DNA from: Alistipes sp. CHKCI003
GTDB lineage: Bacteria > Bacteroidota > Bacteroidia > Bacteroidales > Rikenellaceae
Length of the DNA: 64,000 nt
Direction of reading: 5' to 3'
Assembly (NCBI RefSeq): GCF_900021155.1
Contig: NZ_FCNT01000027.1
Location: 61,875-125,874, forward strand
Shown here: in pieces, positions 50,773 through 60,912 of the stretch
How positions within the stretch are numbered: the first letter of the stretch is position 1
Layout: each line of letters begins with the position of its first letter
The notes under the pieces: model-generated
Seen by the model: only the letters and a program-made list of their open reading frames with translations
Database searches by the model: none
What the model was told of the DNA's origin: nothing
Made by a program: the position numbers and the translations under genes

Positions 50773-53088
50773 ATGCTGCGCAGGCTCCTCTGTTTTGTCG
50801 TGCTGTCGTGCGTGCCGGCTCTCGGCGGCGTGCATGCGCAGTCGGTGGGTGTCGTGATGAGCGGCGGCGGAGCCAAGGGGCTCTACCACATCGGTGTGCT
50901 CGAAGCCCTCGAAGAGAACGGCATCCCGATCGACTACGTGGCCGGTACGTCGATGGGGTCGATCGTCGCCGCGCTCTACGCCGCGGGATACTCTCCGTCC
51001 GAGATGCGCGAGATCGTCGCTTCGGGCGTAGTCAAGGAGTGGGTCTCGGGGCGCATCGATCCCAACTACATGCCCTATTACCGGCAGGTGGGGCACGTAC
51101 CCTCGTTCTTCAGGCTGCGTCTCGACTTCCGCAATACGGAACCCGGCAAACGGTTCCGGATACCGACCAACCTCATTTCATCCACGCCCGTGGACATGGC
51201 GCTGCTCGAACTGCTGGCTCCGGCCACGGCCGCCGCGGGCGGCGATTTCGACAATCTGATGGTACCCTTTCTCTGCGTGGCGAGCGACATGAACGCCCGC
51301 GAAGGGGTGGTGCTGCGCGACGGCGATCTGGGCGAGGCGGTGCGTTCGTCGATGTCGATTCCGCTGGTGTTCAAGCCGATGAAGATCGACTCGATGCTCC
51401 TCTACGACGGCGGCATCTACGACAACTTCCCGTGGCGGCCGCTCGACGAGAGTTTCCGGCCCGGATTCATCGTGGGGTCGGTCTGCACCGAAGGCAATAC
51501 GGCGCCCAGCGAGAACAACAATCTGATGGATCAGGCGTTCGTGCTGGCCATGCACGACACGGACTACTCGCTGCCCGAGGACCGAAGCCTGATGATCCGC
51601 CGTGCCGTACCGGCGGGTATGCTCGATTTCGACGACGGCGTGGCGATCATGGACATGGGCTACAAGGACGCGACGGCCGCGATGCCCGCCCTGCTGGCAT
51701 CGGTCGGCGAACGCCGCGACTCGGCCTATTATGCGCAGCGCAGGGCCGAGTTCCGGGCCAAGTGTCCTCCGCTCATCTTCGACGACTACGAAATCTCGGG
51801 GCTTCGGCGGATGCAGCTCGAATACGTCCGCGACTTCGCCAAGTTCGACCGCAAGACCCCGGGCCGCCAGCGCCAGATGGGATACGGCGAACTGAAGGAC
51901 AACCTCTACGGAATCCTCGCGGGCGGCGATTTCTCGATGGAGTTCCCCAAGGCCGCGTACAGTCCCGAGCGGGAGCGCTATTCGTTCGCCGCACGGCTCG
52001 GCACGAAGCCCAACTTCAAGGTCATGATCGGCGGCAACATCTCCTCCACGGCATTCAATCAGGCTTACATCGGGGTCAGCTACCAGACCATCGGCCGGGT
52101 GGCCCATACGTTCGGTGCCGACCTTTACCTCGGACCGCTCTACACGTGGGGCGCCTTCGGCGGGCGTGCCGACTTCTACATGGGCAAGCCCCTCTACCTC
52201 GACTATGCCTACAACTTTTCGGTCAAGAACCTGCGCCACGGATCGTTCGGCAGTGTAACCGAAGTGGACAACACGCTGCAGGTCAAAAGCAGCGAAATCT
52301 TCGGTTCGATCGCCGCGGGGCTGCCCCTCACGCGCCGCAGCCTCGTGTCGCTGCGGGCCAACGGCGGGCACATCAACTACCGCTACGACTCCGACATCCT
52401 CTTCGCCGACGATACGGACCACACGCGCTTCTCCTATTTCGCCCTCAAGCTCGAACTGGAACGCAACACGCTCGACAAGCCTCTCTATCCCCGCAAGGGA
52501 TCGCACTTCACGCTTTCGGGCATCTATGTCGCGGGCCGCGACAAATACCAGCCTTTCGACCGGACCGATTTCCTGACGATCCGCACCCGCCAGTGGGTCG
52601 GCGGACGCCTCACGTGGGACAAGTATTTCGACGTGCCCGGCTGCCGCTGGTTCTCGTTCGGACTGGATGTCGATGCGGTCTACACCAACCAGCCCGATTT
52701 CACCACGGACGTCTCGACCCTCATGGCGCTGCCGGCCTACGAACCCGTGCCGCAGTCGAAGATGGTCTACATGCCCGACTTCTATGCGCGGCGTTTCGTG
52801 GCCGGCGGCGTGATGCCGACCTTCGATCTGCTGCCCGACTTCTTCTTCCGGACGGGTTTCTACGCCATGTACCGCGACAGGCGCAGTTACAGCCCGCTGG
52901 CCTACAACGAGGGCCGGGCCTACGACGACCGCATGCACTACATCGTCGAGGCGTCGCTGGTCTACCATACGTCCATCGGCCCCGTGAGCCTCTCGCTCAC
53001 CAAGTACGACCTGCGCAACTGGAAGAACATGTACCTGATGTTCAACTTCGGCTATGCGATCTTCACGCCCCGCGGAACCTTCTATTGA
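50773..53088 (+). CDS. Patatin-like phospholipase fused to an outer-membrane beta-barrel
   Basis: 771 aa from the ATG at 50773 (MLRRLLCFVVLSCVPALGGVHAQ, a signal peptide). The patatin domain (about residues 26-240) has the oxyanion loop SGGGAKG, the nucleophile GTSMGS (about 58-63), and the catalytic Asp in YDGGIYDN (about 211). A linker leads to a C-terminal half with repeated beta strands and Tyr/Phe girdles, ending GYAIFTPRGTFY, resembling the BamA/type V secretion barrel of PlpD-like proteins. It is likely an outer-membrane-anchored lipase. Divergent from pheS; the 33-bp gap to the kinase gene suggests they may share a transcript. Confidence 0.92.
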   Translation: MLRRLLCFVVLSCVPALGGVHAQSVGVVMSGGGAKGLYHIGVLEALEENGIPIDYVAGTSMGSIVAALYAAGYSPSEMREIVASGVVKEWVSGRIDPNYMPYYRQVGHVPSFFRLRLDFRNTEPGKRFRIPTNLISSTPVDMALLELLAPATAAAGGDFDNLMVPFLCVASDMNAREGVVLRDGDLGEAVRSSMSIPLVFKPMKIDSMLLYDGGIYDNFPWRPLDESFRPGFIVGSVCTEGNTAPSENNNLMDQAFVLAMHDTDYSLPEDRSLMIRRAVPAGMLDFDDGVAIMDMGYKDATAAMPALLASVGERRDSAYYAQRRAEFRAKCPPLIFDDYEISGLRRMQLEYVRDFAKFDRKTPGRQRQMGYGELKDNLYGILAGGDFSMEFPKAAYSPERERYSFAARLGTKPNFKVMIGGNISSTAFNQAYIGVSYQTIGRVAHTFGADLYLGPLYTWGAFGGRADFYMGKPLYLDYAYNFSVKNLRHGSFGSVTEVDNTLQVKSSEIFGSIAAGLPLTRRSLVSLRANGGHINYRYDSDILFADDTDHTRFSYFALKLELERNTLDKPLYPRKGSHFTLSGIYVAGRDKYQPFDRTDFLTIRTRQWVGGRLTWDKYFDVPGCRWFSFGLDVDAVYTNQPDFTTDVSTLMALPAYEPVPQSKMVYMPDFYARRFVAGGVMPTFDLLPDFFFRTGFYAMYRDRRSYSPLAYNEGRAYDDRMHYIVEASLVYHTSIGPVSLSLTKYDLRNWKNMYLMFNFGYAIFTPRGTFY

Positions 53089-53121
53089 CCGTGCGGCTGC
53101 CGGACCGGAATTCTTCGCATC

Positions 53122-55545
53122 ATGAAAGAGTCCAGATACGTCAAGACGAAGATCGCCGCGGGGTACGTCGTGCTGCTGCTCCTGTGCCTCGCGGGCGTGG
53201 TCTATGTCTATCGGTCCGCGGTCCGTCCGTCGGAGAGCGACGGCGGCTATGCCGCGCTGCGTTCGAAACGCGACGTGGCGGCGCAGACCCTCTACCACCT
53301 CTATCAGGCCGAAGGCTACGGACTGCTGATGACGGCCGGTTACCGCTCCTACGAAGAGCGATACCGGCGTGAGCTGCGCACGGTGCTCGGCTATCTCGAT
53401 TCGCTGCGCGGGCTCGAACGCGACACCCTCCAGACCCGGCGTCTCGACAGCATTTCGCTGCTGATCCGCGACAAGGAGCGGCGGACGCTGAGCCTGCTCC
53501 GCTCGCTCCGTTCGGGCGGTACGACGGGCTTGCTGAGCAAGAACATCGAAGCGCTCATCCGGCCGCAGGATTCGCTGCGCGCGGAACTGCCGGCCGTCGT
53601 GGAGCATTACGACACGGTGCGGGTGCAGCGCCGCCGCCGCGGATTCTTCCGCCGCATCGCCGATGTGTTCAGCCCTCCGAAGGAGGATTCGAGCATCGTG
53701 ATCTCCGCCACGCGCACCGTAGTCGATTCGCTGCCCGCCTCCGCGGTGGCCGACACCATCGCCACGGTGCTGCGCGGTTTGCAGGACCGGATCACGGACG
53801 AACGGATCGAAATCTACGACGAGGCTTGGAACGAAGGGCTGCGGCTCAGCCATAACAACCGGCTCGTCAACCGCCAGATCTACCGCCTGCTCTCCGACTT
53901 CCAGCGCGAGGACGACGCCTTCGTGCTCCGGCGCATCGAGGCCGGCGAGCGGCTGCGCAGCCGCTCGTCCGAGACGCTGGGCTGGATCGCGGGCGGCGCC
54001 GTGGTGCTCATGCTGCTCTTCGTCGCGGTCCTCTGGCGCGACGTCAACCGCAGCAACCGCTACAAACGGCGCCTCGAAGAGGCCAACCGCGAGAAACAGG
54101 CGTTGCTGGAGGCCCGCGAAAAACTGATGCTGGCCATCACGCACGACATCAAGGCTCCGCTCGGGGCCGTGATGGGCTACATCGACCTGCTCTCGCGCCT
54201 CAGCACGGACAAGCGGCAGGCGCTCTACCTGCGAAACATGCAGGGCGCGTCGGAACATCTGCTCGGATTGGTGAACAGCCTGCTCGACTTCTACCGCCTC
54301 GACATGAACAAAGTGGAGGCGGCCTGCGTGGCGTTCAACCCCGCGCAGCTGTTCGAAAGCATCCGCACGGGCTTCGAGCCCGCGGCCGAGCGGCGCGGGC
54401 TCGCGCTCGCGCTCGATGTCGACCCTACGGCCCGCCGCGAGGTGGCGGGCGATCCGTCGCGCATCCGGCAGATCGCCGACAACCTCCTTTCGAACGCCCT
54501 CAAATTCACCGACAGGGGCGGGGTAACCGTCGCGGTGCGCCTTGAGAATGCCGACCGGCTCGTCTTCTCGGTGAAGGATACGGGCCGCGGAATCGGCCGC
54601 GAGGAGCAGGAGCGCATCTTCCGCGAATTCGTGCGTCTGCGCTCGGCCGAGGGTGTCGACGGCTTCGGCCTCGGTCTCTCGATCGTCGACCGGCTGGTGA
54701 GGCTGCTCGGGGGCAGCATCCGGCTCGAAAGCGTGCCCGGCGAGGGGAGCGAGTTCATCGTCTCGGTGCCGGTCGGAGTGCCGCCGGCGCATCCCGAATC
54801 CACCTTGCGGTCCGGAGCCGGATTGCGGCTGCTGTGGGTGGACGACGATCCGTTGCAGCTGGAGATGACCGCCGCGCTGTGCCGCGCCGAGGGGATCGAG
54901 GCGGCCTCGTGCCCCTATCCCGAGTATGCCGCCCGTCTGGTCGCCGAACAACGGTTCGACGCCGTGTTCACCGACATACAGATGCCTTCGATGGATGGGT
55001 TCCGGGTGCTCGAAGCGATTCGCAGCGTGCGGAGCGACCTGCCCGTCGTGGCGGTCTCGGCCCGTTCGGAGCCGATGCCGGAGGGATTTGCGGGCGTACT
55101 GCGCAAACCCTTCTCCGCGGCGGAGCTGCTGGAGCTGCTCGACGCGATCGTCGGATTGCGTCCGGCAGCGCCGGCGGATGCAGAAAGTGCCGCCGGAGGG
55201 GCGACCGTCGCGGGATTCGAGGCTCTGACGGCCTTCGCGGGCGACGATGCGGCGGCGGCCCGCGAGATTCTCCGCACGTTCGCCGAGCAGAACGCCGAGG
55301 CGTGCGACCGGCTCTGCGAAGCCCTCGCCGCGGACGACGCCCGAACCGTGAGGGCGCTCGCGCACCGCATGGCGCCGATCTTCACGATGCTCGGCGCCGA
55401 GGAGGTCGCCTCGGCGCTCCGGATCCTCGAACGGTGCGGAGAACCTGTGGACGAGGAGGTGCGGCGTTTGACGCTGCGGACCGTCGAAAGTGTGCGGCGG
55501 ATCGTCGCGGAAGCGCAAAAAAGAGTATCTTTGCAATCGGTATGA
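53122..55545 (+). CDS. Hybrid sensor histidine kinase with receiver and HPt domains
   Basis: 807 aa. Two membrane helices (about residues 12-30 and 290-312) frame a mostly helical periplasmic sensor. The HisKA box is ITHDIKAPLGAVMGY (His about 340). HATPase boxes: NLLSNALKFT, DTGRGIG and FGLGLSIV. The receiver has WVDDDP, the phospho-Asp in FTDIQMPSMDG (about 617) and LRKPF. The C-terminal HPt module has His in ALAHRM (about 746). It thus carries a full phosphorelay inside one protein, and the product of the overlapping downstream gene is its natural target. The signal is unknown. Confidence 0.95.
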   Translation: MKESRYVKTKIAAGYVVLLLLCLAGVVYVYRSAVRPSESDGGYAALRSKRDVAAQTLYHLYQAEGYGLLMTAGYRSYEERYRRELRTVLGYLDSLRGLERDTLQTRRLDSISLLIRDKERRTLSLLRSLRSGGTTGLLSKNIEALIRPQDSLRAELPAVVEHYDTVRVQRRRRGFFRRIADVFSPPKEDSSIVISATRTVVDSLPASAVADTIATVLRGLQDRITDERIEIYDEAWNEGLRLSHNNRLVNRQIYRLLSDFQREDDAFVLRRIEAGERLRSRSSETLGWIAGGAVVLMLLFVAVLWRDVNRSNRYKRRLEEANREKQALLEAREKLMLAITHDIKAPLGAVMGYIDLLSRLSTDKRQALYLRNMQGASEHLLGLVNSLLDFYRLDMNKVEAACVAFNPAQLFESIRTGFEPAAERRGLALALDVDPTARREVAGDPSRIRQIADNLLSNALKFTDRGGVTVAVRLENADRLVFSVKDTGRGIGREEQERIFREFVRLRSAEGVDGFGLGLSIVDRLVRLLGGSIRLESVPGEGSEFIVSVPVGVPPAHPESTLRSGAGLRLLWVDDDPLQLEMTAALCRAEGIEAASCPYPEYAARLVAEQRFDAVFTDIQMPSMDGFRVLEAIRSVRSDLPVVAVSARSEPMPEGFAGVLRKPFSAAELLELLDAIVGLRPAAPADAESAAGGATVAGFEALTAFAGDDAAAAREILRTFAEQNAEACDRLCEALAADDARTVRALAHRMAPIFTMLGAEEVASALRILERCGEPVDEEVRRLTLRTVESVRRIVAEAQKRVSLQSV
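55526..55533 (+). promoter_or_regulatory. Possible internal promoter for the response regulator (-7 TATCTTTG)
   Basis: TATCTTTG fits TAnnTTTG within the last codons of the kinase gene; the regulator ATG begins 8 nt later. No -33 box is obvious, so this could be chance. Confidence 0.35.
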
Positions 55546-56897
55546 AACGGATTCTGATCGTAGACGACGACGTAACGTTCGCTCTGATGCTCGCCACGTG
55601 GCTCGGGAAAAAAGGGTGCGAGACGGCGACCGCGGCAAGCCTCGAAGCGGCCCGCAAGCGGCTCGCGGAGGAGTCGTGCGACCTCGTGCTGACGGACATG
55701 CGGCTGCCCGACGGCGACGGCACCGATCTGCTGGAGTGGATCGCCCGCCGCGCGGAAGCCGTGCCGGTGATCGTGATGACGGGCTATGCCGAGATCGGCA
55801 ATGCCGTGCGGAGCATGAAGCTCGGTGCGAAGGACTACGTGTCGAAACCGGTGAATCCCGAGGAGCTGCTGCAAAAGATCCGCGAGGCGACGGAGCGGCC
55901 GAAGACTGCGGCTTCTGCTTCGGTCCCGGCCGTCGGGAACGACGCCGCTTCCGCGGTCCGTCCGTCGGCGGGGAGGACGGTGCCCGACTACATCGAGGGG
56001 CGCAGCGATGCCGCCCGCAAGCTCTACGAGCATGTGCGGCTCGTGGCTCCCACGCAGATGTCGGTGCTCATCGAGGGCGAAAGCGGCACGGGCAAGGAGC
56101 ACATCGCCCGTCTGATCCACGAACGGAGCCGCCGGGCGGACAAGCCCTTCGTCGCGGTGGACTGCGGCGCGATCCCCCGCGAGCTGGCCGCATCGGAGTT
56201 TTTCGGCCATGCGAAGGGGTCGTTCACGGGAGCTCTGAGCGACAAGACCGGAGCTTTCGAAGCGGCGAACGGAGGCACGCTCTTTCTCGACGAGGTGGGG
56301 AACCTCACCTACGAGACGCAGGTGCAGCTGTTGCGCGCCTTGCAGGAGCGCCGGATTCGTCCCGTCGGCGGTCTGCGCGAGATACCGACCGATATCCGCA
56401 TCGTTTCGGCGACCAACGAGAATCTCGAAGAGGCCATTGCGCGGGGTGCGTTCCGGGCCGACCTCTACCACCGCCTCGATCAGTTCGTGCTCCGGATGCC
56501 CCGGCTGCGGGATACGCCCGAAGATATTCTGCTCTATGCCGATTTCTTCCTCGACGAGGCCAACCGCGAGCTGGACAAGAAAATCGTGGGATTCGACGCC
56601 GGAGCCGCCGCCGCCCTGCGGAACTTCCCGTGGCCGGGCAATCTCAGGCAGATGAAGAACGTGGTGATGTACGCCACGCTGCTGGCCGCAGGGGAGTATA
56701 TCACCTGTGCGGAGCTCCCGTCCGAGATCACGGGCGCGGAGTCGGCCGCTACGCTGCTCCGCGATCCCGCGACCGAGGAGCAGCGCATCCGTCGTGCGCT
56801 CGCGGCCTCGGGCGGCAACAAGTCGCAGGCTGCCAAAGCGCTCGGCATCGACCGCAAAACCCTCTACAACAAGCTCCGTCTCTACGGGATCGAGTAG
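55542..56897 (+). CDS. NtrC-type sigma-54 activator response regulator
   Basis: 451 aa from the ATG at 55542, overlapping the kinase stop as ATGA. Receiver (residues 1-120) with VDDD and phospho-Asp in LTDMRLPDGDG (about 50). AAA+ domain with Walker A GESGTGKEH (about 180), the sigma-54 contact loop as GSFTGA rather than GAFTGA (about 226), Walker B GGTLFLDEVG, and R-fingers downstream. Fis-type HTH at the C-terminus (NKSQAAKALGIDRKTLYNKLRLYG). The Ala-to-Ser change in the loop is tolerated in many activators. It should switch on sigma-54 genes in response to the kinase. Confidence 0.95.
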   Translation: MKRILIVDDDVTFALMLATWLGKKGCETATAASLEAARKRLAEESCDLVLTDMRLPDGDGTDLLEWIARRAEAVPVIVMTGYAEIGNAVRSMKLGAKDYVSKPVNPEELLQKIREATERPKTAASASVPAVGNDAASAVRPSAGRTVPDYIEGRSDAARKLYEHVRLVAPTQMSVLIEGESGTGKEHIARLIHERSRRADKPFVAVDCGAIPRELAASEFFGHAKGSFTGALSDKTGAFEAANGGTLFLDEVGNLTYETQVQLLRALQERRIRPVGGLREIPTDIRIVSATNENLEEAIARGAFRADLYHRLDQFVLRMPRLRDTPEDILLYADFFLDEANRELDKKIVGFDAGAAAALRNFPWPGNLRQMKNVVMYATLLAAGEYITCAELPSEITGAESAATLLRDPATEEQRIRRALAASGGNKSQAAKALGIDRKTLYNKLRLYGIE

Positions 56898-57904
56898 AGA
56901 GGGGCGCTCGCGGTTTTTCGACGTTCGTCTTCGTCGCCTCTGCTTTCCGCGTTTTCTTCCCACCCCGGTGCCGTATGAGTTGCGGTATCCGTTTCGAGGA
57001 TGGCGGCAGGACGGTCTCCCTGTATCGTCCGAGCCCGTACTGTTTCGACGAACGGGGTGCGGGAGGGGCCGTGTCCGATGATTGCCGGGACCGGAGGAGG
57101 GGCGACTGCCGAGCGCGGGGCGATGGTTTTTTTGAAGTTTATTCGACATCGCCACGGCGAAGCCGGAGGTTCGCCGCGTCCCTGTAGAGGCGGCCGGCCC
57201 ATTGCCCGGTGCCCTTGTCGGTCCGGCCGCAGCCGAACGGCGAACGAATTCCGATTTCTGTATTTTTCGTGCCGAAAAGTCGCCTGTCCGGCGCTGGCGG
57301 CGGATACTTCGGGCTTGCTTCGCCGCAGGGGTAGAGGGGCTTCGGACGCAGTGCGGATAAAACCGTTCGTGAGACGGACAGTTGCGGGACCTTTGGTCCG
57401 TCGACGGATTTTGGCGAACGACTGTGTACGGGTCTGCCGGCACGTGCGGCGACAGACGGATGGCGGTCCGCGAGCGGTCGGCCGGTGGCGCCGCAACGGA
57501 AAGGCGCGGGTCTTTGTACCGTAAACGCTCCCCGTTTCGGATCGCGTTCGTCCCCCCCCCTCTCTCCGGGACCTTTTTTCCGAGATACGGATGCGCTGGA
57601 CGACAGCGCGCGCATTACGATCCGACGCATCGGCCGGGGAGCTGCCGGCGGCAAAGCCTCCTCCCTCCGGCCGAGAATGGCGGAGCGACGGGAGTCGTGT
57701 GGATTTTTTCCACGCATCCACACCGCAGGTCCACACTTTTCCCCATCCGTGCGGAATTTTGAATAGTGTGTATAGTTCGGTCGAACAGCGGGTTATCGAA
57801 ATAGCCTGTCAGCGGCATGCGGCTTGATCCTTTTTCGGTCGGAACGGGTTGCGAACGACGGCCCGAACGATAAACGGAGTTAAACCTTCTAAAATTTCAA
57901 GACC
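56898..57904. other. 1-kb stretch without a recognisable gene
   Basis: Several overlapping open frames occur on both strands (up to 284 codons), all Arg/Pro/Gly-rich and without homology I recognise or a clear start signal. The final 60 bp should hold the promoter of the small exported protein. No structured RNA was recognised. Confidence 0.55.
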
Positions 57905-58141
57905 ATGAAAAAGACATTGGCAGCACTGGCAGCAGTGATGATGATGGGCGGTACGATTGCATGTGCCCAGCAGCCCGAGAAGAACACGACCAACGACAAG
58001 ACGGCTACCGAGCAGCCGGCCGCTGAGCAGAAAGCCGAGGGTACTTGTCCGGAGAAGTGCGAAAAGACGGGCGCTCAGACCGAATCCGGACAGGGTTCGA
58101 CCGCGAAGCCCGCTGAGGGCACGGCAACGAATGCCAAGTAG
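57905..58141 (+). CDS. Small exported Lys/Glu/Thr-rich protein
   Basis: 78 aa. Signal peptide MKKTLAALAAVMMMGGTIACAQ; the Cys at 20 could be a lipobox (GTIAC). The mature 55 residues are polar and low-complexity, with one paired-Cys segment CPEKCEKTG (about residues 48-56). No family recognised. It is monocistronic, with a short A/T-rich leader, between two long gene-free stretches. Codon usage and the clean signal peptide make it believable. Confidence 0.7.
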   Translation: MKKTLAALAAVMMMGGTIACAQQPEKNTTNDKTATEQPAAEQKAEGTCPEKCEKTGAQTESGQGSTAKPAEGTATNAK

Positions 58142-58679
58142 TTTGTTTGGGGGATACATCAAATCTGACATTGCTTGCCTGCCGCTCCGTCCGACCGACG
58201 GAGCGGTTCTTTTCGTGCCGTCGCCGCACCCGTTTTTCGGCGTTCGTCTTCGCCGCGGAGCCTGTTTCCGCGCCTTTCGCATGGGGGCGGCGGCATCCGC
58301 TTCGTGGATCGACGGGAGGCGGGTCCGCATGGATGTTTTTCGGCCGGATTGCGGACGGTTCCGGCATGGTCCGATAATGGCTGCTCCTCTTTTGCGGCAG
58401 AGTGCATGGGGACGTGTCCGCCCTGCCGCCGGTGCGGGACGGTGAAAGTTCGTGGAGCTGCAAATGAGTGCGCCCGCAATGCACAGTTTGCGGCGGTGCG
58501 GAAGGGGAAAGAGTAAGATCCGGTGCTGCGAGTGCTTTCGGCGCGGTGCGGAAAATGCCGGGAGTGTCTTTTCCGGCCTCTTTCGGGCGTCCTGTCGGTA
58601 CGGAAGGGAGGCCGAGGTTTGCGGCACCTTCTTCCCGAGTGGGAGCGGCTGTCCCGGGCGGATGCCCCGGAACGGGAAA
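58142..58679. other. Intergenic stretch, no gene recognised
   Basis: About 540 bp between the small exported protein and the long palindrome. Open frames on both strands look like random high-GC sequence. Confidence 0.55.
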
Positions 58680-58777
58680 GGGGCTGTCTAACAAGTCCCG
58701 AAAATCGGAAATCACCCCTGTCGGAATAAATTCCGGCAGGGGTGAAATCGTTCAAATCAGACTTGTTGGACAGCTCC
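58680..58777. repeat. Long nested palindrome, copy 2 of the dispersed repeat
   Basis: Outer arms 58680-58701 and 58757-58777 (GGGGCTGTCTAACAAGTCCC... and its near complement). An inner perfect-or-wobble 15-bp hairpin lies at 58712-58745 with loop TAAA. Outer arms share ACAAGTCyGA with the repeat at 19525-19614. It lies 27 nt after the M13 peptidase stop and may also serve as its terminator. Confidence 0.85.
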
Positions 58778-58803
58778 TTTGCGGAAGCCGTGCGAATCGT
58801 AAG

Positions 58804-60837
58804 CTACCAGATGATTACGCGCTCTTCGACGGGCATGAACATCGCTCCGCCGTCGATGCCGAAGGCGTCGTAGAACTCCTGAATGTTGCGCAGCGTGGCG
58901 TTCACGCGCCACTTGCCCAGCGAGTGCACGTCTTCTTTGGTCAGGCGTGCGATCTCCTCGTCGCGGATGTTCTGCGCCCAGAGGGTTGCATAGCCGAGGT
59001 AGAAACGCTGTTCGGGCGTGAAGCCGTCGATCGGCGCGACGCCCGAGGTGTCGAGCGCGTTGTGCAGCGCCGTGTAGGCTACGCGCAGACCGCCCTGATC
59101 GGCGATGTTCTCGCCGAGGCAGAGTGCGCCGTTGGCATAGACGGCGGGCTGTCCGTCGCGCGCGGGAAGCACCTCGATGGCATCGAACTGCTTGACCAGA
59201 ATGTCGGTCTTTTTCTTGAAGGCTTCGGCGTCGGCATCGGTCCACCAGTTGTTCATGTTGCCGTCCTTGTCGAACTGACGGCCCTGATCGTCGAATCCGT
59301 GGGTCATCTCGTGGCCGATCACCACGCCGATGGCGCCGTAGTTCACCGCGTCGTCCGCATCGGGATTGTAGAACGGCGGCTGGAGAATGGCGGCCGGGAA
59401 GCAGATTTCGTTGCTCAGCGGGCTGTAATAGGCGTTGACCGTCTGGGGCGACATGTGCCACTCCTCCTTGTCGACGGGTTTGCCCAGCTTCGAAAGGTTG
59501 TCGGCGATGTACCACTTGTTCACGGCCACGATGTTCTCCCAGTAGCTCTTCGCAGGGTCGATTTCGAGCGTCGAATAATCCTTCCACTTGTCGGGATAGC
59601 CGATCTTCACGGTGAACGTCGAGAGCTTCTCCTGAGCTTTCGCCTTCGTTTCGTCGCTCATCCAATCGAGGTTGGCGATGTGTTGGCTGAGGGCCTTTTG
59701 CAGGTTTTTCACCATTTCGACCATGCGGGCCTTGTCCTTTTCGGGGAAGTACTTGGCTACGTAGATCTCGCCCACGGCCTCGCCCAGCGAACCGTTGGGC
59801 ACGGCCATCGCACGCTTCCAGCGCGGCTTGGGCTCCTGCGTGCCGGACATCACGCGGCCGTAGAGGTCGAACGATGCGGCGTAGAAATCGTCGCTCAGAT
59901 ACGAGGTCGCACCGTCGATGTACTGTGCCGCGAGGTAGTGGCGCAGCGCTTCAACGGGCATCGTCTTGAGGATTTCGTTCGCGGCGGCGAGCGACGAAGG
60001 CTGCGTTACGATGATCGTCTCGAAGTCGCCCAGACCCGTCGTGCGGTAGTACTCGGCCCAGTCGATCGCATCGTAGGTCTTCTCGAAGTCGGCCTTCGAC
60101 ATCGGGTTGTACTGCGCCTGCAGGTTGCGCAGCTCGACGTTCGACCAGAACTTCTCGGCCAGCGCCGTCTCGACCTTCATCACATCCTCCACGGCCTGCG
60201 GAACCTCGGCTTCGGGCATGCCCGCGAGGGTGAAGATCTTGGCGAGGTACTCTTTGTAGGCGGTGCGGATGCGTTCGTTCTCGGCGTCGAGATAGTAGTC
60301 GCGGTTGCCCATCGTGAGCCCGCTCTGGCCGGCATAGAGGGCATTCATGTCGCTGTTCATCAGATCGGCCTGCACGCCTACCGAAAAGAAGGGGTTGGCC
60401 GTCGATGCGTGCAGGCGGGCGATGGCCCGCGTGAGCTGGCTGCGGTCGTCGAGGGCGAGCAGCTCCGCGACGCCGGCCGCGATCGGCGCGGCGCCTTCGC
60501 GGTTGAGGCGCACCGAATCGAGACCCATTTTATAGAGGTCCGAAATCTTCTGTTCGACGGTGCCCCGTTCGGCCGTCTGCTTCGACATCTCCTTGAAGAG
60601 GTCGTTGATGCGGATCTGGTTGTTCTCGCCGATCATGTCGAATGCGCCGTAACGGGCATACTCCGGCTTGAGCGGATTGCGCTCCTGCCAGCCGCCGGTG
60701 GCGTACTGGTAGAAGTCGGTCTCGGGGGCCGCCGCGAGGTCGAAATTCGCGGGGTCGATCGCCGGAGTCTTCGCCGGCTGGTTGTCGCACGCTGCCATAA
60801 ATGCTGCTGTGGTCGCTAAAAGAAACAATTTCTTCAT
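58804..60837 (-). CDS. M13-family zinc metallopeptidase (PepO/neprilysin type)
   Basis: 677 aa. Lipoprotein signal MKKLFLLATTAAFMAAC (lipobox AAC). Zinc motif HEMTH in VIGHEMTHGFDDQGRQFD (about residue 507) and the third ligand in ENIADQGG (about 576), plus NAYYSPLSNEICFPAAILQPPFY, the M13 substrate groove. It degrades oligopeptides, probably on the cell surface or in the periplasm. The C-terminal end VIIW is the usual aromatic ending of M13. It is 75 bp downstream of pgk on the same strand. Confidence 0.97.
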   Translation of the reverse strand: MKKLFLLATTAAFMAACDNQPAKTPAIDPANFDLAAAPETDFYQYATGGWQERNPLKPEYARYGAFDMIGENNQIRINDLFKEMSKQTAERGTVEQKISDLYKMGLDSVRLNREGAAPIAAGVAELLALDDRSQLTRAIARLHASTANPFFSVGVQADLMNSDMNALYAGQSGLTMGNRDYYLDAENERIRTAYKEYLAKIFTLAGMPEAEVPQAVEDVMKVETALAEKFWSNVELRNLQAQYNPMSKADFEKTYDAIDWAEYYRTTGLGDFETIIVTQPSSLAAANEILKTMPVEALRHYLAAQYIDGATSYLSDDFYAASFDLYGRVMSGTQEPKPRWKRAMAVPNGSLGEAVGEIYVAKYFPEKDKARMVEMVKNLQKALSQHIANLDWMSDETKAKAQEKLSTFTVKIGYPDKWKDYSTLEIDPAKSYWENIVAVNKWYIADNLSKLGKPVDKEEWHMSPQTVNAYYSPLSNEICFPAAILQPPFYNPDADDAVNYGAIGVVIGHEMTHGFDDQGRQFDKDGNMNNWWTDADAEAFKKKTDILVKQFDAIEVLPARDGQPAVYANGALCLGENIADQGGLRVAYTALHNALDTSGVAPIDGFTPEQRFYLGYATLWAQNIRDEEIARLTKEDVHSLGKWRVNATLRNIQEFYDAFGIDGGAMFMPVEERVIIW

Positions 60838-60912
60838 AGGATGTATTTTAGGTTTTTTTGCGGGGGTGCGTCCGCAGGGAACGCGCCCCGCCGCGGTTAA
60901 GTCGGTTGTCCG

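Noticed and set aside
51178..55638. A 1486-codon open frame on the minus strand
   Set aside because: It lies opposite the patatin and kinase genes, whose domains and motifs are certain. Its composition (Arg, Glu, His, Val-rich) is the usual shadow of a high-GC gene.
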